From Rhodospirillaceae bacterium (GTDB lineage: Bacteria > Pseudomonadota > Alphaproteobacteria > UBA8366): a DNA stretch of 50,007 nt. The notes under the pieces are model-generated. The model was not told where the DNA came from. It did not search any database and worked only from the letters and a program-made list of their open reading frames with translations. How positions within the stretch are numbered: position 1 is the stretch's first letter; each line of letters begins with the position of its first letter. Positions 42,270 through 50,007 of this stretch are shown here, one piece after another. Made by a program: the position numbers and the translations under genes. The stretch spans positions 1 through 50,007 of the forward strand of contig PAZH01000086.1 of NCBI GenBank assembly GCA_002716125.1, written 5' to 3'.

Positions 42270-43361
42270 ATGCATGTCGGCGCCGCGGTGATTTTTCAGA
42301 GCCATGGAAGCGGTCTTCCCGATCGCCAAATTTATGCGAATGACCTTTCGCTCGTCGATCTGGTCGAACCGCTTGGGTACGAGTCGATTTGGAGTGTGGA
42401 ACACCACTTTACCGACTACACGATGTGCCCCGATGTATACCAGTTTCTGTCCTATTGTGCCGGCCGGACAAAGACAGCCCAGCTTGGCTCTATGGTCCTG
42501 GTTCTCCCTTGGCACGATCCGCTCCGCGCGGCCGAAGAAGTCGCGATGCTCGACAACATATCGGGCGGCCGCGTCATCCTCGGTATCGGACGGGGTGCGG
42601 GTAAGGTCGAGTTCGATGGCTTCCGTCTCGACATGGGCGAAAGCCGGGAGCGCTTCGTCGAAGCCGCGCAAGCCGTCCTCGGCGCGTTGGAGACCGGAGA
42701 GATGGCGTTCTCCGGAAAATATTACAATCAACCCAAGACGGGCATCCGGCCCAAACCTTTCAAGAGCTTTCGGGATCGCACATATGCAGCCGCGGTCTCG
42801 CCCGAATCCTCCCGCATCATGGCGGAACTCGGGATCGGCATTTTGATCATCCCGCAGAAACCGTGGGATGCGGTCGCCGAGGAACTCGATAACTACCGCG
42901 CTGTCTTTCGGGATGTGAACGGCAAAGAAGCGCCCCCGCCGATTTCAGCGGGCTGGGTCTTCTGCGACGAAGACAAGGACAGGGCCGCGGAGATGGCGGT
43001 CAAGTATATCGGCGGCTACTGGGAATCCGTCCTCGAACATTATCAGTTTGCGGGCGATCATCTTAAGACGATGAAAGGCTACGAGTATTACGGGAAGTTC
43101 GCCGAGACGATCCAAAAATATGGGCCCGACAGCGCAACCGAGTTTTTCATGAATCTGCAAGTTTGGGGCACGCCCGAGATGTGTTACGAACGAATTGTCG
43201 ACATCAGCGACCGGACCGGTGCCGATGGATTTGTCGGCGTTTTCGGGTACGCCGGCATGCCCGGCGATGAAGCCGAACGAAACATGCGGTTGTTTGCGGA
43301 AAAAGTGGCACCCCGCCTCAAAGATTTGCCGAACGCCGCGACCCGGCAAGCCGCTCAATAA
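42270..43361 (+). CDS. LLM-class flavin-dependent oxidoreductase
   Basis: This is a 363-residue luciferase-like TIM barrel using FMN or F420. Signatures are SIWSVEHHFTDYTMCPD near 50-66, AAEEVAMLDNISGGRVILGIGRG and a late EMCYERIVDISDRTG. Relatives act as monooxygenases on alkanes, sulfonates or terpenoid acids. GAGGG precedes the ATG. Its divergent partner is the acyl-CoA ligase, so the two may work on one class of substrate. Confidence 0.9.
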   Translation: MHVGAAVIFQSHGSGLPDRQIYANDLSLVDLVEPLGYESIWSVEHHFTDYTMCPDVYQFLSYCAGRTKTAQLGSMVLVLPWHDPLRAAEEVAMLDNISGGRVILGIGRGAGKVEFDGFRLDMGESRERFVEAAQAVLGALETGEMAFSGKYYNQPKTGIRPKPFKSFRDRTYAAAVSPESSRIMAELGIGILIIPQKPWDAVAEELDNYRAVFRDVNGKEAPPPISAGWVFCDEDKDRAAEMAVKYIGGYWESVLEHYQFAGDHLKTMKGYEYYGKFAETIQKYGPDSATEFFMNLQVWGTPEMCYERIVDISDRTGADGFVGVFGYAGMPGDEAERNMRLFAEKVAPRLKDLPNAATRQAAQ

Positions 43362-43846
43362 TTTCGAAGTTCGAAGACCAACGAGCCGAGAATCATATCG
43401 ACGTTGCAACCGTCGTTGGCCAACGGCAATAGAAGCCGCGCGCATTCGATATATTCGCGCCCGGGGACCATCAATGACGACCGCGAGAACTGGATGTCTT
43501 TCGACTCAACGGCTTGCTGGTAAAAATGCCGATGCGCGGCCAGATGCTCTTCGTCTTCATGCGCATCTTCGAAGGTCAGCCCCGTAACATCTCGGCCGCA
43601 ATAACGCACGATGCTGGTGCCGATCAGCCGATACCGAAAAAGCGGTTCAGCGGCCCCTCCGTGCTCTACCGTGACGAGGGAAATACTGGACAATGCCTCT
43701 CGTGGGATCTCGGACGGGTCGATATCTCGCCGCGCGGGCAATCGGCCGTCTTGGCGCTTGTTCTGCCAATAGGTCAGAACACCAAGATGCTCCGCCCTCT
43801 GAAGGGCTAGCTCGGTATCGAACTTTTTTGCCTCTTGGACACTCAT
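43355..43846 (-). CDS. PAS-type (PAS_5/DUF1488-like group) protein
   Basis: This 163-residue protein, with LTYWQNKRQDGRLPARRDIDP and then ISLVTVEHGGAAEPLFRYRLIGTSIV, matches the alphaproteobacterial PAS_5 pattern (a sensory-fold family, mostly uncharacterised). The latter part has REYIECARLLLPLANDGCNV. I favour ATG 43846 (MSVQEAKK). Seven bases overlap the convergent oxidoreductase gene at its stop. The ligand and partner are unknown; I am confident only in the fold family. Confidence 0.72.
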   Translation of the reverse strand: MSVQEAKKFDTELALQRAEHLGVLTYWQNKRQDGRLPARRDIDPSEIPREALSSISLVTVEHGGAAEPLFRYRLIGTSIVRYCGRDVTGLTFEDAHEDEEHLAAHRHFYQQAVESKDIQFSRSSLMVPGREYIECARLLLPLANDGCNVDMILGSLVFELRNY

Positions 43847-43969
43847 CGTTCGCACGGCTCTAAACCACGACAACCCAAATATTAGATTCGATCAGCCTGA
43901 CCGTTAGCTGAAATTCCCGCAAAGAGTGTGTGAATACTTATTATTCTCCATAAAAGTGTTAAAGGTTTG

Positions 43970-45535
43970 TTACGGTCTTACGCCAAGTTTCTCTTTCGGA
44001 CCGACCGTCGTCCAAAGCTTCGCCTGCATGGCTTCGACATACCGCGCGAGATAGGGCCGGGTCTCTCGTGGGTCGATGATATCCTCGACACCGAAGGCTT
44101 CGGCCGTCCTGAAAGGCGACGCGTAAAATCGAAGCTCTTCCTCAAGCTCCGCTTCCTTTGCTTTCGGATCGTCCGCCGCTTCGATTTCTCGCCGAAACGC
44201 AACGGCGACCCCGCCTTCGACCGGTAAAGAGCCCCACTCCGCCGAAGGCCATGCCAATTTAAGATTCGCCCCTCTTTGCGGACAGGCCGCCATCCCCGCC
44301 ATGCCGTAACATTTTCGCACGACGAGCGTCATGACGGGTACGGTGGCTTGGCTCGCGACAAAGACGGCGCGCATACCCGCCCGCAGGACGCCACGCGATT
44401 CCGCCTGTAGGCCGACCATGAAGCCCGGCACATCGACCAGGAATACGAGCGGAATGTGGAATGTGTCGCAAAGCTCGACGAAATGGCACTGTTTAAGCGC
44501 CTCCCCGACATCCATCGCGCCGCCATACACCATCGGATTGTTTGCGACGACACCAACGACATAACCGTCCAGGCGCGCCAAGCTTGTGATGAGCCCCTTA
44601 CCGAACCGGGGCTGAATTTCGAACACGGAGCCCTGGTCGAAGATCAGTTCCATGAGCCGCCGCATATCATAAGGCCGACGACGCTCTTCGGGCACAATGT
44701 CTTTTAGGGCGTCTTCGCATCGATCCGTCGGATCGCCTGCCTCGACCCGCGGCGGCAACTCCCAAACGTTCTGCGGCATATAGGACAAGTATCGTTTCAC
44801 CAGAGCCAGACATTCGTCTTCGTCCGCCGCGATATTGTCGATCGTGCCGCCCATATCGACGGCGACTTTCGGCCCGCCGAGCTCTTCCTTTGTAACGTCT
44901 TGGCCCAGGGATCGCTTCACGACCGCCGGCCCGGCCGCAAACACTTGGCTGGTGTCTTTCACCATGACAGAGAAATGGGACAGGATCGCGCGGCCGGCGG
45001 GACCGCCCGCCGCAGAGCCGAGAACCGCCCCAACGACCGGCACCTCACCCATTAAGTCGACGGAGCGGTCGAAATTATCCACGCCCGGGAAGACCGCATG
45101 GCCGCGGTTCTTCGCCGACGTGACCGTGCCACCGGCCCCATCGATCAGATTGACCAGCGGAATGCGGTATTCGTGGGCCAGGTCCTCGCTGAAACCGCCC
45201 TGCCCGCCTTTACGCCGGTCGAGGCGCGCGGTCGTTCCGCCGCGCACCGTAAAATCCTCACCGCCAACCACGACCGGCCGACCGTCGATCTTCGCGAGCC
45301 CGGCGACGTACGGCGCCGGCGTCACCCCGGTCAACTCGCCGGTCTCGGAATACGCTCCCGCCCCCGTCGTTTTGCCTATTTCTTGAAATGTGCCCGTATC
45401 GACAAGCCGGTCGATGCGTTCGCGGACCGTTAAGCGACCCGCCTTATGTTGGCGGCCGACGTTGTATTCGCCGCCTTGCGCTTCCGCCCATTCGCGGCGG
45501 CGGCGCAGCTGCTCAATTTCGTCGTCCCAGGCCAT
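43970..45535 (-). CDS. acyl-CoA carboxylase carboxyltransferase subunit B
   Basis: This 521-residue protein has two crotonase-type halves, as in propionyl-CoA/methylcrotonyl-CoA carboxyltransferases. N-half: RLTVRERIDRLVDTGTFQEIG and LIDGAGGTV; C-half: VVANNPMVYGGAMDVGEA and LVDVPGFMVG. It is the last gene of a four-gene minus-strand operon; its ATG overlaps the stop of the biotin-carrier gene (TGATG). It is paralogous to the other carboxyltransferase of the operon, though well diverged. The acyl substrate is unassigned. Confidence 0.9.
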   Translation of the reverse strand: MAWDDEIEQLRRRREWAEAQGGEYNVGRQHKAGRLTVRERIDRLVDTGTFQEIGKTTGAGAYSETGELTGVTPAPYVAGLAKIDGRPVVVGGEDFTVRGGTTARLDRRKGGQGGFSEDLAHEYRIPLVNLIDGAGGTVTSAKNRGHAVFPGVDNFDRSVDLMGEVPVVGAVLGSAAGGPAGRAILSHFSVMVKDTSQVFAAGPAVVKRSLGQDVTKEELGGPKVAVDMGGTIDNIAADEDECLALVKRYLSYMPQNVWELPPRVEAGDPTDRCEDALKDIVPEERRRPYDMRRLMELIFDQGSVFEIQPRFGKGLITSLARLDGYVVGVVANNPMVYGGAMDVGEALKQCHFVELCDTFHIPLVFLVDVPGFMVGLQAESRGVLRAGMRAVFVASQATVPVMTLVVRKCYGMAGMAACPQRGANLKLAWPSAEWGSLPVEGGVAVAFRREIEAADDPKAKEAELEEELRFYASPFRTAEAFGVEDIIDPRETRPYLARYVEAMQAKLWTTVGPKEKLGVRP

Positions 45536-45756
45536 CAGGCATCAAGGACGATAACGACCTGTCCTTCCGCGACCGGCTCTTCTTCCTCGACCATGACCTC
45601 CGCGACAGTGCCGTCATCGCTCGCCAGGACCGGAATCTCCATTTTCATGGATTCGAGAATGATGAGCGTCTGACCTTCCGTGACCGACGCGCCCTCTTCG
45701 ACTTCGATCTTCCAAACAGTGCCGGTTACGTCCGATTCTATCTCGATGCGGGCCAT
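45535..45756 (-). CDS. biotin carboxyl carrier protein, 73 residues
   Basis: This is a single biotinyl domain with K38 in ESMKMEIPV, the biotinylation site. GAGGAAAA lies before the ATG. It is much shorter than AccB (about 155 residues) but matches stand-alone carriers of propionyl-CoA-type carboxylases and decarboxylases. It lies between the two carboxyltransferase genes. No biotin carboxylase is in this operon or elsewhere in the window. Confidence 0.92.
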   Translation of the reverse strand: MARIEIESDVTGTVWKIEVEEGASVTEGQTLIILESMKMEIPVLASDDGTVAEVMVEEEEPVAEGQVVIVLDA

Positions 45757-45797
45757 AGTTTTCCTCGTTTCTCGTTGGTTAATTCGTTGAATGTTAC

Positions 45798-47348
45798 TTA
45801 GAAGGTCGTCGGCCAATTGGAAAGTAGGTGTTTGCCAAGGCCGCCCGAAAGTCGGTTACGATGCACTTTAAACATGCGGATAAGCCAGTCTCGCGTATCT
45901 TCCGGTTTGATGACGTGTTGCACGCCGTATGAAGCCGCAATGTCATAGACGCTGTTCTCAAGCTGAAACGCGTCGAACTTCTCTTTAAAGAGTTCGGGGT
46001 CCGTCTCTTCCAGCCGGACACCCGGATTCCCGTGAACGACGTTTACCGCATAGGCGGGGTCCATGAAGCTCACTTCCGCCGTCGGCCAAGCCGCGACCTC
46101 CGCCGCATTCTTGCCGCCACCCATATTGATATAGGCCTGCCCGTAATTCTTGCGGATCATGACGGTTAGTTTCGGAACAGTCATGAGCTGCAGCGCATTC
46201 ATAAAGTTCATGATCTTGCCGGGTGCCTTTTGCCGTTCCGCGTCGATGCCGATGACAAATCCCGGATTGTCGACGAGGAAGATCACCGGAATGTTGAAGC
46301 TGTCGCACAGCACCATGAAGCCGCAGCTCTTATCGCACCCGTCCGCGTCCAACGCGCCAGCCTTGAACATCGGATTGTTCGCGATAAACCCGACGGTCTT
46401 CCCATCCAGCCGCGCCAAGGCGGTCGTCGCCGTCTTTCCAAACCGCGCCTTCAATTCGAACACACTGTCTTTATCGGCAATACGCTCGATAATCCGACGC
46501 ACGTCGTAGACCTGCGTGCGCTTCTCGGGCAGCACATCGAGAACGGTGCGTGCGATGTCGTCGGACCCGGCGGGCACCGGCTTCTCCGGCGGCAATTGAA
46601 TTTGATTTTCAGGCAAATAGGAGAGGAAAGTCTTTATCGCATCAAGCGCCTCTTCGTCCGTATCAACGGCGAGATCGACCAACCCCGTCGTGTCGGTATG
46701 CATGCGCCAGCCGCCCAAGTCTTCGCCGTCGACCTTCTCTCCAATCGCCATGGAGACCAGCCGCTCCGAGGAGACCGCCATGATGGCGCCCTTCCGCATA
46801 ACGTTGAAGTCGGACAAGCAGCCGTACCAAGTCGCGGAACCATAGGCCATGCCGAGTATGGCCGAAGTCCAAGGCTGCTCCCGCGTGCGTTGATATTGAC
46901 TGCCGTCATTGCCGAGGATCGCCCCCATATTGTAGGCACCCATGTTGTCCGGAATGCGGGCGCCTGAGGACTCACCCAAGAACACCATGGGAATGCCCCG
47001 CTCCAGCGCGGTCCGGCGCATTTGGCCGATGCGTTTCATGTTGATGACGCTGGAAGATGCCCCTTTGACCGTGAAGTCGTTGGATACGATGACAGCTTCC
47101 CGCCCGTCGATTGCACCATAGCCGGTGATTTTACCGTCACCCGGCGTATCTTCGCGGTCTTCCGGCAGATGAGACACCGTGAACAGTCCGCTTTCGACCC
47201 ATGTCCCTTTATCGACCAAATAGTCGATACGCTCACGGGCATTCAAAACCCCCGCATTCTTGCGGCGTTCCAATCGGTCAGGCCCGCCCATGGACAGCGC
47301 CTTGGCCAGTCGTTTTTCATATTCGTCGTATAACTCGTCAAACGCCAT
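45798..47348 (-). CDS. acyl-CoA carboxylase carboxyltransferase subunit A
   Basis: This 516-residue protein is of the crotonase-type carboxyltransferase fold. It has VLNARERIDYLVDKGTWVE, LGESSGARIPDNM, GFIANNPMFKAGALDADG and LVDNPGFVIGIDAERQ. It differs from the second carboxyltransferase in the substrate region (QYQRTREQPWTSAI here). Its ATG overlaps the CoA-transferase stop by one base. With the biotin carrier and the second carboxyltransferase it forms a carboxyl-transfer set. Confidence 0.9.
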   Translation of the reverse strand: MAFDELYDEYEKRLAKALSMGGPDRLERRKNAGVLNARERIDYLVDKGTWVESGLFTVSHLPEDREDTPGDGKITGYGAIDGREAVIVSNDFTVKGASSSVINMKRIGQMRRTALERGIPMVFLGESSGARIPDNMGAYNMGAILGNDGSQYQRTREQPWTSAILGMAYGSATWYGCLSDFNVMRKGAIMAVSSERLVSMAIGEKVDGEDLGGWRMHTDTTGLVDLAVDTDEEALDAIKTFLSYLPENQIQLPPEKPVPAGSDDIARTVLDVLPEKRTQVYDVRRIIERIADKDSVFELKARFGKTATTALARLDGKTVGFIANNPMFKAGALDADGCDKSCGFMVLCDSFNIPVIFLVDNPGFVIGIDAERQKAPGKIMNFMNALQLMTVPKLTVMIRKNYGQAYINMGGGKNAAEVAAWPTAEVSFMDPAYAVNVVHGNPGVRLEETDPELFKEKFDAFQLENSVYDIAASYGVQHVIKPEDTRDWLIRMFKVHRNRLSGGLGKHLLSNWPTTF

Positions 47349-48568
47349 CAATCGGCCCCTGCTGTGCCTTCGCCGCAATAGACCACCCCATCGGCCTCCA
47401 ACGCGGTAATCTCCTCGCCCGTCAAATCAGTGAAATCTCCCAGTACAGACCTTGTATCGACGCCCGGTTGCCCGCCGGCCTTTCGGATCTCGCCCGGCGT
47501 CTCGGACAAACGCGGCACGATATTCGCGAGCTTCACACTACCGAGGTCGTCATCGGGCACGTCTACAATCATCTCCCTGGCCGCATAATGCGGATCGTTG
47601 AACACATCCTCCATTGTATAGATGCGCGAGGCCGGTACTGCCGCCTCATCGAGCTTACGTTCCAGCTCTTCAATCGAATGCAGCTGCGTCCATGCACCGA
47701 CAATTTCATCAATCTCATCCTCATTCTCATTCAAGGACACTTGATCCGGTAACCGAGGGTCCTCCAGTAGGTCTGCGCGCCCCATCGCCGTCGCCAACCG
47801 GCGCCATGTCGGCATATTGCCGGCGGCGATATGAATGTATCGGCCGTCTTTCGTCGGATAGTGATTGTTGGGCGTGCTATTCGGAAGACGCCCCCCTTGG
47901 CGCGTCGGAACGAAACCTGTCTTCTCGTAGGCCGGAATATAGGGCTCCATGTAGCTGAAAGCGCACTCGTAAAGCGCCGCGTCGATACATTGCCCCTTGC
48001 CCGTCGCGCGCTTATGCAATACGGCGAGGGCGACGCCGTAGGCGGCATAAGTTCCAGTGATCTCATCGGTCAAAGAAACGGCGATCCGCGCCGCCGGTCT
48101 GTCCGGATCGCCCGTCAGATGCCGCATGCCGCTGACAGCTTCGCAAACAACGCCGTAGCCCGGCTTGTGACTGTATGGTCCGGTTTGTCCGAAGCCGCTT
48201 ATACGAACCATTATGAGGCCAGGGTTGATCTCTCTCAGGTCCTCGTATCCTAAGCCCCAACGTTCCATTGTTCCCGGCTTAAAGTTCTCAATTAAAACAT
48301 CGAATTTCGGCACCAAGGTTTTGATCAATTCGCGGCCCCGCTCTTCGCGGAGATTGATCGAAGCCATTCTCTTGTTCCGAAAAATACTCGACGCATAAAG
48401 CGATTTGCCGTCGTGCCTCTTGCCAAAGGATCGTACGGGGTCGCCCTCGGGCACTTCGATCTTCACGACGTCCGCTCCGAAATCCGCCAGCAATCGAGCG
48501 CAGAATGGTCCTGCAACCGTCGAGCCCAATTCCAATACCCGAATACCGTCTAACGGCCCTTGCGCCAT
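47348..48568 (-). CDS. CaiB/BaiF family III CoA transferase
   Basis: This 406-residue protein has GIRVLELGSTVAGPFCARLLADFGADVVKIE as its N-terminal start, and the acyl-carrying aspartate lies in SLTDEITGTYAAYG. It is the first gene of the carboxyltransferase operon and would supply CoA to a substrate acid. ATG 48568 is used; an upstream TTG is possible. It is related to, but not close to, the pair at 19185-21592. Confidence 0.88.
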   Translation of the reverse strand: MAQGPLDGIRVLELGSTVAGPFCARLLADFGADVVKIEVPEGDPVRSFGKRHDGKSLYASSIFRNKRMASINLREERGRELIKTLVPKFDVLIENFKPGTMERWGLGYEDLREINPGLIMVRISGFGQTGPYSHKPGYGVVCEAVSGMRHLTGDPDRPAARIAVSLTDEITGTYAAYGVALAVLHKRATGKGQCIDAALYECAFSYMEPYIPAYEKTGFVPTRQGGRLPNSTPNNHYPTKDGRYIHIAAGNMPTWRRLATAMGRADLLEDPRLPDQVSLNENEDEIDEIVGAWTQLHSIEELERKLDEAAVPASRIYTMEDVFNDPHYAAREMIVDVPDDDLGSVKLANIVPRLSETPGEIRKAGGQPGVDTRSVLGDFTDLTGEEITALEADGVVYCGEGTAGAD

Positions 48569-48791
48569 GTTGTTCAAGCTTTCCAAACGTGACCGACGCT
48601 GCCATTCGACGCCGGCACACTGTCAATTATGCCGTTTTGCTGGAGCGTCAAAACGAGAGCCGTGCAATGTCCGGCTATTAACGAGTCGTAAACCCGTACT
48701 AAGTTACTTTGGATTAAGTATGATATGATCCGTATAACCGGATTAGGCGGGGAACCTCGTCGGCAAATAAGCCTATATTGGAGCACAAAGC

Positions 48792-49853
48792 ATGAGCGAG
48801 GCAGCTTCGGAATTACCCGAACTGACGGATGAGGAACGGCGTGAGTACGAGTCGGATATGGATTCGTTGCATGTCTTGCCGCTCAGTATCATTCCGTTTG
48901 ATCTCTCCGGCCTAAAACGCGCCAAAATGATCAAGAATGTACGTCTCGAAACCGTAATTGAGATGTTCAAAGACGACAGTGCGGGCAGCGGGCAGGTCCG
49001 GGTGGAAGATGCTGCAAAGCTCTTTGGCATTCCGGAAAAAGAACCGCACCCCGACATTATCAAGCTCAAACGCCTCGCCGGTCTCAACAGTTTCGATATC
49101 TATACCTTGCGGGTCGAACTACGAAACGTCGGCGTGCCCGTGAACGATCACGCGGAACTCAAGCTTTCCAAGTCGAAGAACGAAGAACTCACCGAATACA
49201 TGCGCGACTTCACGCGCCCGCTCATCTCTCAAGTCTACGCGGATTCGGATACGAGCATCACCGATGTCAACCAGATCATCGATATGTTCAAGATTCCGGA
49301 CCGCGGTCAGGCGATGGAGAACCTAAAGAAGCTTGCGACGACACTGAATGTGGCGCTTCCCGAGATACCCAGATTTCTCGAAGACTACGGCGATATTTAC
49401 CTTTCACTTGCATATTTCAAGAATTCATTGGACAACATTGTTCCACATATTTTGGTGTTTTTTGAATTTATGGAAGAATTACGCGGTAATTACCGACTAA
49501 AACACGATAGAAACTTTGTTGAAACCTCGTTATTTGTTGAAAATACTTTGAATAATGTTACCGCATCGATTACCGGCCGTTTCGAGAGTTTTCAGCGTCA
49601 CTCGAATGAGATGTGGAGCGACATCAACGCTGAATCATTCAGCCAGGTGAAACGTATTATTTCGAGCCACCACTCGACGATCGGCGGCGTCCTCTGCGGT
49701 CTCGCCGTTAAGATGAGTATGTGGAACGACCGATTTGCCGACGGCAGAGGCGGACCACAGGCCCGTGCCGATTTCGTGCTCTCCGAGATGCGTCACGGGA
49801 TCGAAAAGATTGTCGAAGTCGAAGCTTCCGCACCGAAAGTCTCCGATCGGTAA
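48792..49853 (+). CDS. unknown 353-residue protein
   Basis: I do not recognise this protein. It is mostly helical, acidic at the start (MSEAASELPELTDEERREYE), and contains a segment IKLKRLAGLNSFDIYTLRVEL and a later SFQRHSNEMWSDINAESFSQ. No signal, membrane helix or catalytic motif is visible. The stretch near 49400-49560 is notably AT-rich compared with its flanks. A divergent 223-base gap (48569-48791) separates it from the CoA-transferase operon. Signal transduction is a guess based only on general style. Confidence 0.7.
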   Translation: MSEAASELPELTDEERREYESDMDSLHVLPLSIIPFDLSGLKRAKMIKNVRLETVIEMFKDDSAGSGQVRVEDAAKLFGIPEKEPHPDIIKLKRLAGLNSFDIYTLRVELRNVGVPVNDHAELKLSKSKNEELTEYMRDFTRPLISQVYADSDTSITDVNQIIDMFKIPDRGQAMENLKKLATTLNVALPEIPRFLEDYGDIYLSLAYFKNSLDNIVPHILVFFEFMEELRGNYRLKHDRNFVETSLFVENTLNNVTASITGRFESFQRHSNEMWSDINAESFSQVKRIISSHHSTIGGVLCGLAVKMSMWNDRFADGRGGPQARADFVLSEMRHGIEKIVEVEASAPKVSDR

Positions 49854-50007
49854 AGCTGACATCGTCGCTTGCGGGACGGCATACGAGGAAAGCCTCGCAT
49901 TTAGCGAGAAGATCAGTTGCCATCTGATCGTCCTCGGCTCACATCGGCCGAAAGCTCAAGACTTCTTCCTGGGCCCGAACTCCGCCCGGATTGTACGGCA
50001 CGCGAAT
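49852..50007 (+). pseudogene. universal-stress-protein-like C-terminal piece, cut by the window edge
   Basis: Read in the frame of 49852, the sequence gives ACGTAYEESLAFSEKISCHL and then IVLGSHRPKAQDFFLGPNSA plus RIVRHA, the C-terminal ATP-binding half of a UspA fold (family pattern GSHRP...G...RVVRHA). No ATG or GTG start is seen in this frame and no N-terminal beta strand, and the previous gene ends at 49853. This may be a remnant left by deletion, or the gene may need a frame change. The window ends inside it. Confidence 0.4.

Noticed and set aside
1..50007. tRNA-Sec or selenium genes in the window
   Set aside because: No such gene or 95-nt tRNA-like element was seen, so the selenium machinery must be elsewhere.

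Overview
The window looks like chromosomal DNA of a GC-rich alphaproteobacterium, probably a free-living, possibly marine, Rhodospirillales-like organism. This rests on gene families and style: dense short operons with TGATG or ATGA junctions, GTG/TTG starts behind good Shine-Dalgarno sequences, a PAS_5-type protein, an HGG-motif protein, CoA-linked catabolism, and dispersed repeats built on the word CTTCGACAAGCTCAGGATGAG. No rRNA, tRNA, CRISPR array, transposase or phage gene was found. The species cannot be named from sequence alone.

Layout. 1-541 is a 60-bp tandem repeat array. 227-955 is an HGG-motif gene that reads into the array. 1146-1979 is S-formylglutathione hydrolase. 1993-6681 (minus) holds a TPR protein, a Baeyer-Villiger-type flavin monooxygenase, an NTF2-like protein and an alpha/beta hydrolase. 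6777-11038 holds Sua5/TsaC, a folate-dependent formyl hydrolase/transferase-like enzyme, a DHDPS-family aldolase and two unknown genes. 11057-11382 is a second tandem array (32-bp unit) bounded by inverted copies of the same word. 11430-14582 (minus) holds a small membrane protein, an SDR-like protein and two tandem PhyH-family oxygenases.

The centrepiece is 14653-21592. A CocE-type hydrolase and a LysR regulator run one way. Diverging from them are a 351-residue protein of unknown function, a selenoprotein of the UGSC family, an alpha-methylacyl-CoA racemase-like protein and a family III CoA transferase. The selenoprotein gene is interrupted by an in-frame TGA at 18929 in the context GD-U-GSCSSC. 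A SECIS-like hairpin with a G-starting apical loop lies 19 nt after it. A conventional gene call would split this gene into two hypothetical fragments. The set reads as one CoA-dependent catabolic unit with a selenium redox step, but its substrate is unknown.

The rest: surface-glycan genes (21594-24066); MmgE/PrpD, thioesterase, MlrC-like, GlcD-like and acyl-CoA dehydrogenase genes (24488-31372); an Hpt protein; folK-folP with a divergent FolB-like gene that appears to lack the catalytic lysine (31385-33673); a SUMF1-domain secreted protein, a nicotinamidase-like hydrolase, a DMT transporter, MlaC and a sugar epimerase (33670-38092); a CheW gene split by a frameshift (38195-38736); a third PhyH protein, a VOC protein, an AMP-ligase, a luciferase-like oxidoreductase and a PAS-type protein (38899-43846). 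An operon at 43970-48568 has a CoA transferase, two acyl-CoA carboxyltransferases and a 73-residue biotin carrier but no biotin carboxylase, a layout that could serve transcarboxylation. The right edge has a 353-residue unknown protein and the C-terminal part of a universal-stress-protein-like sequence that runs off the window.
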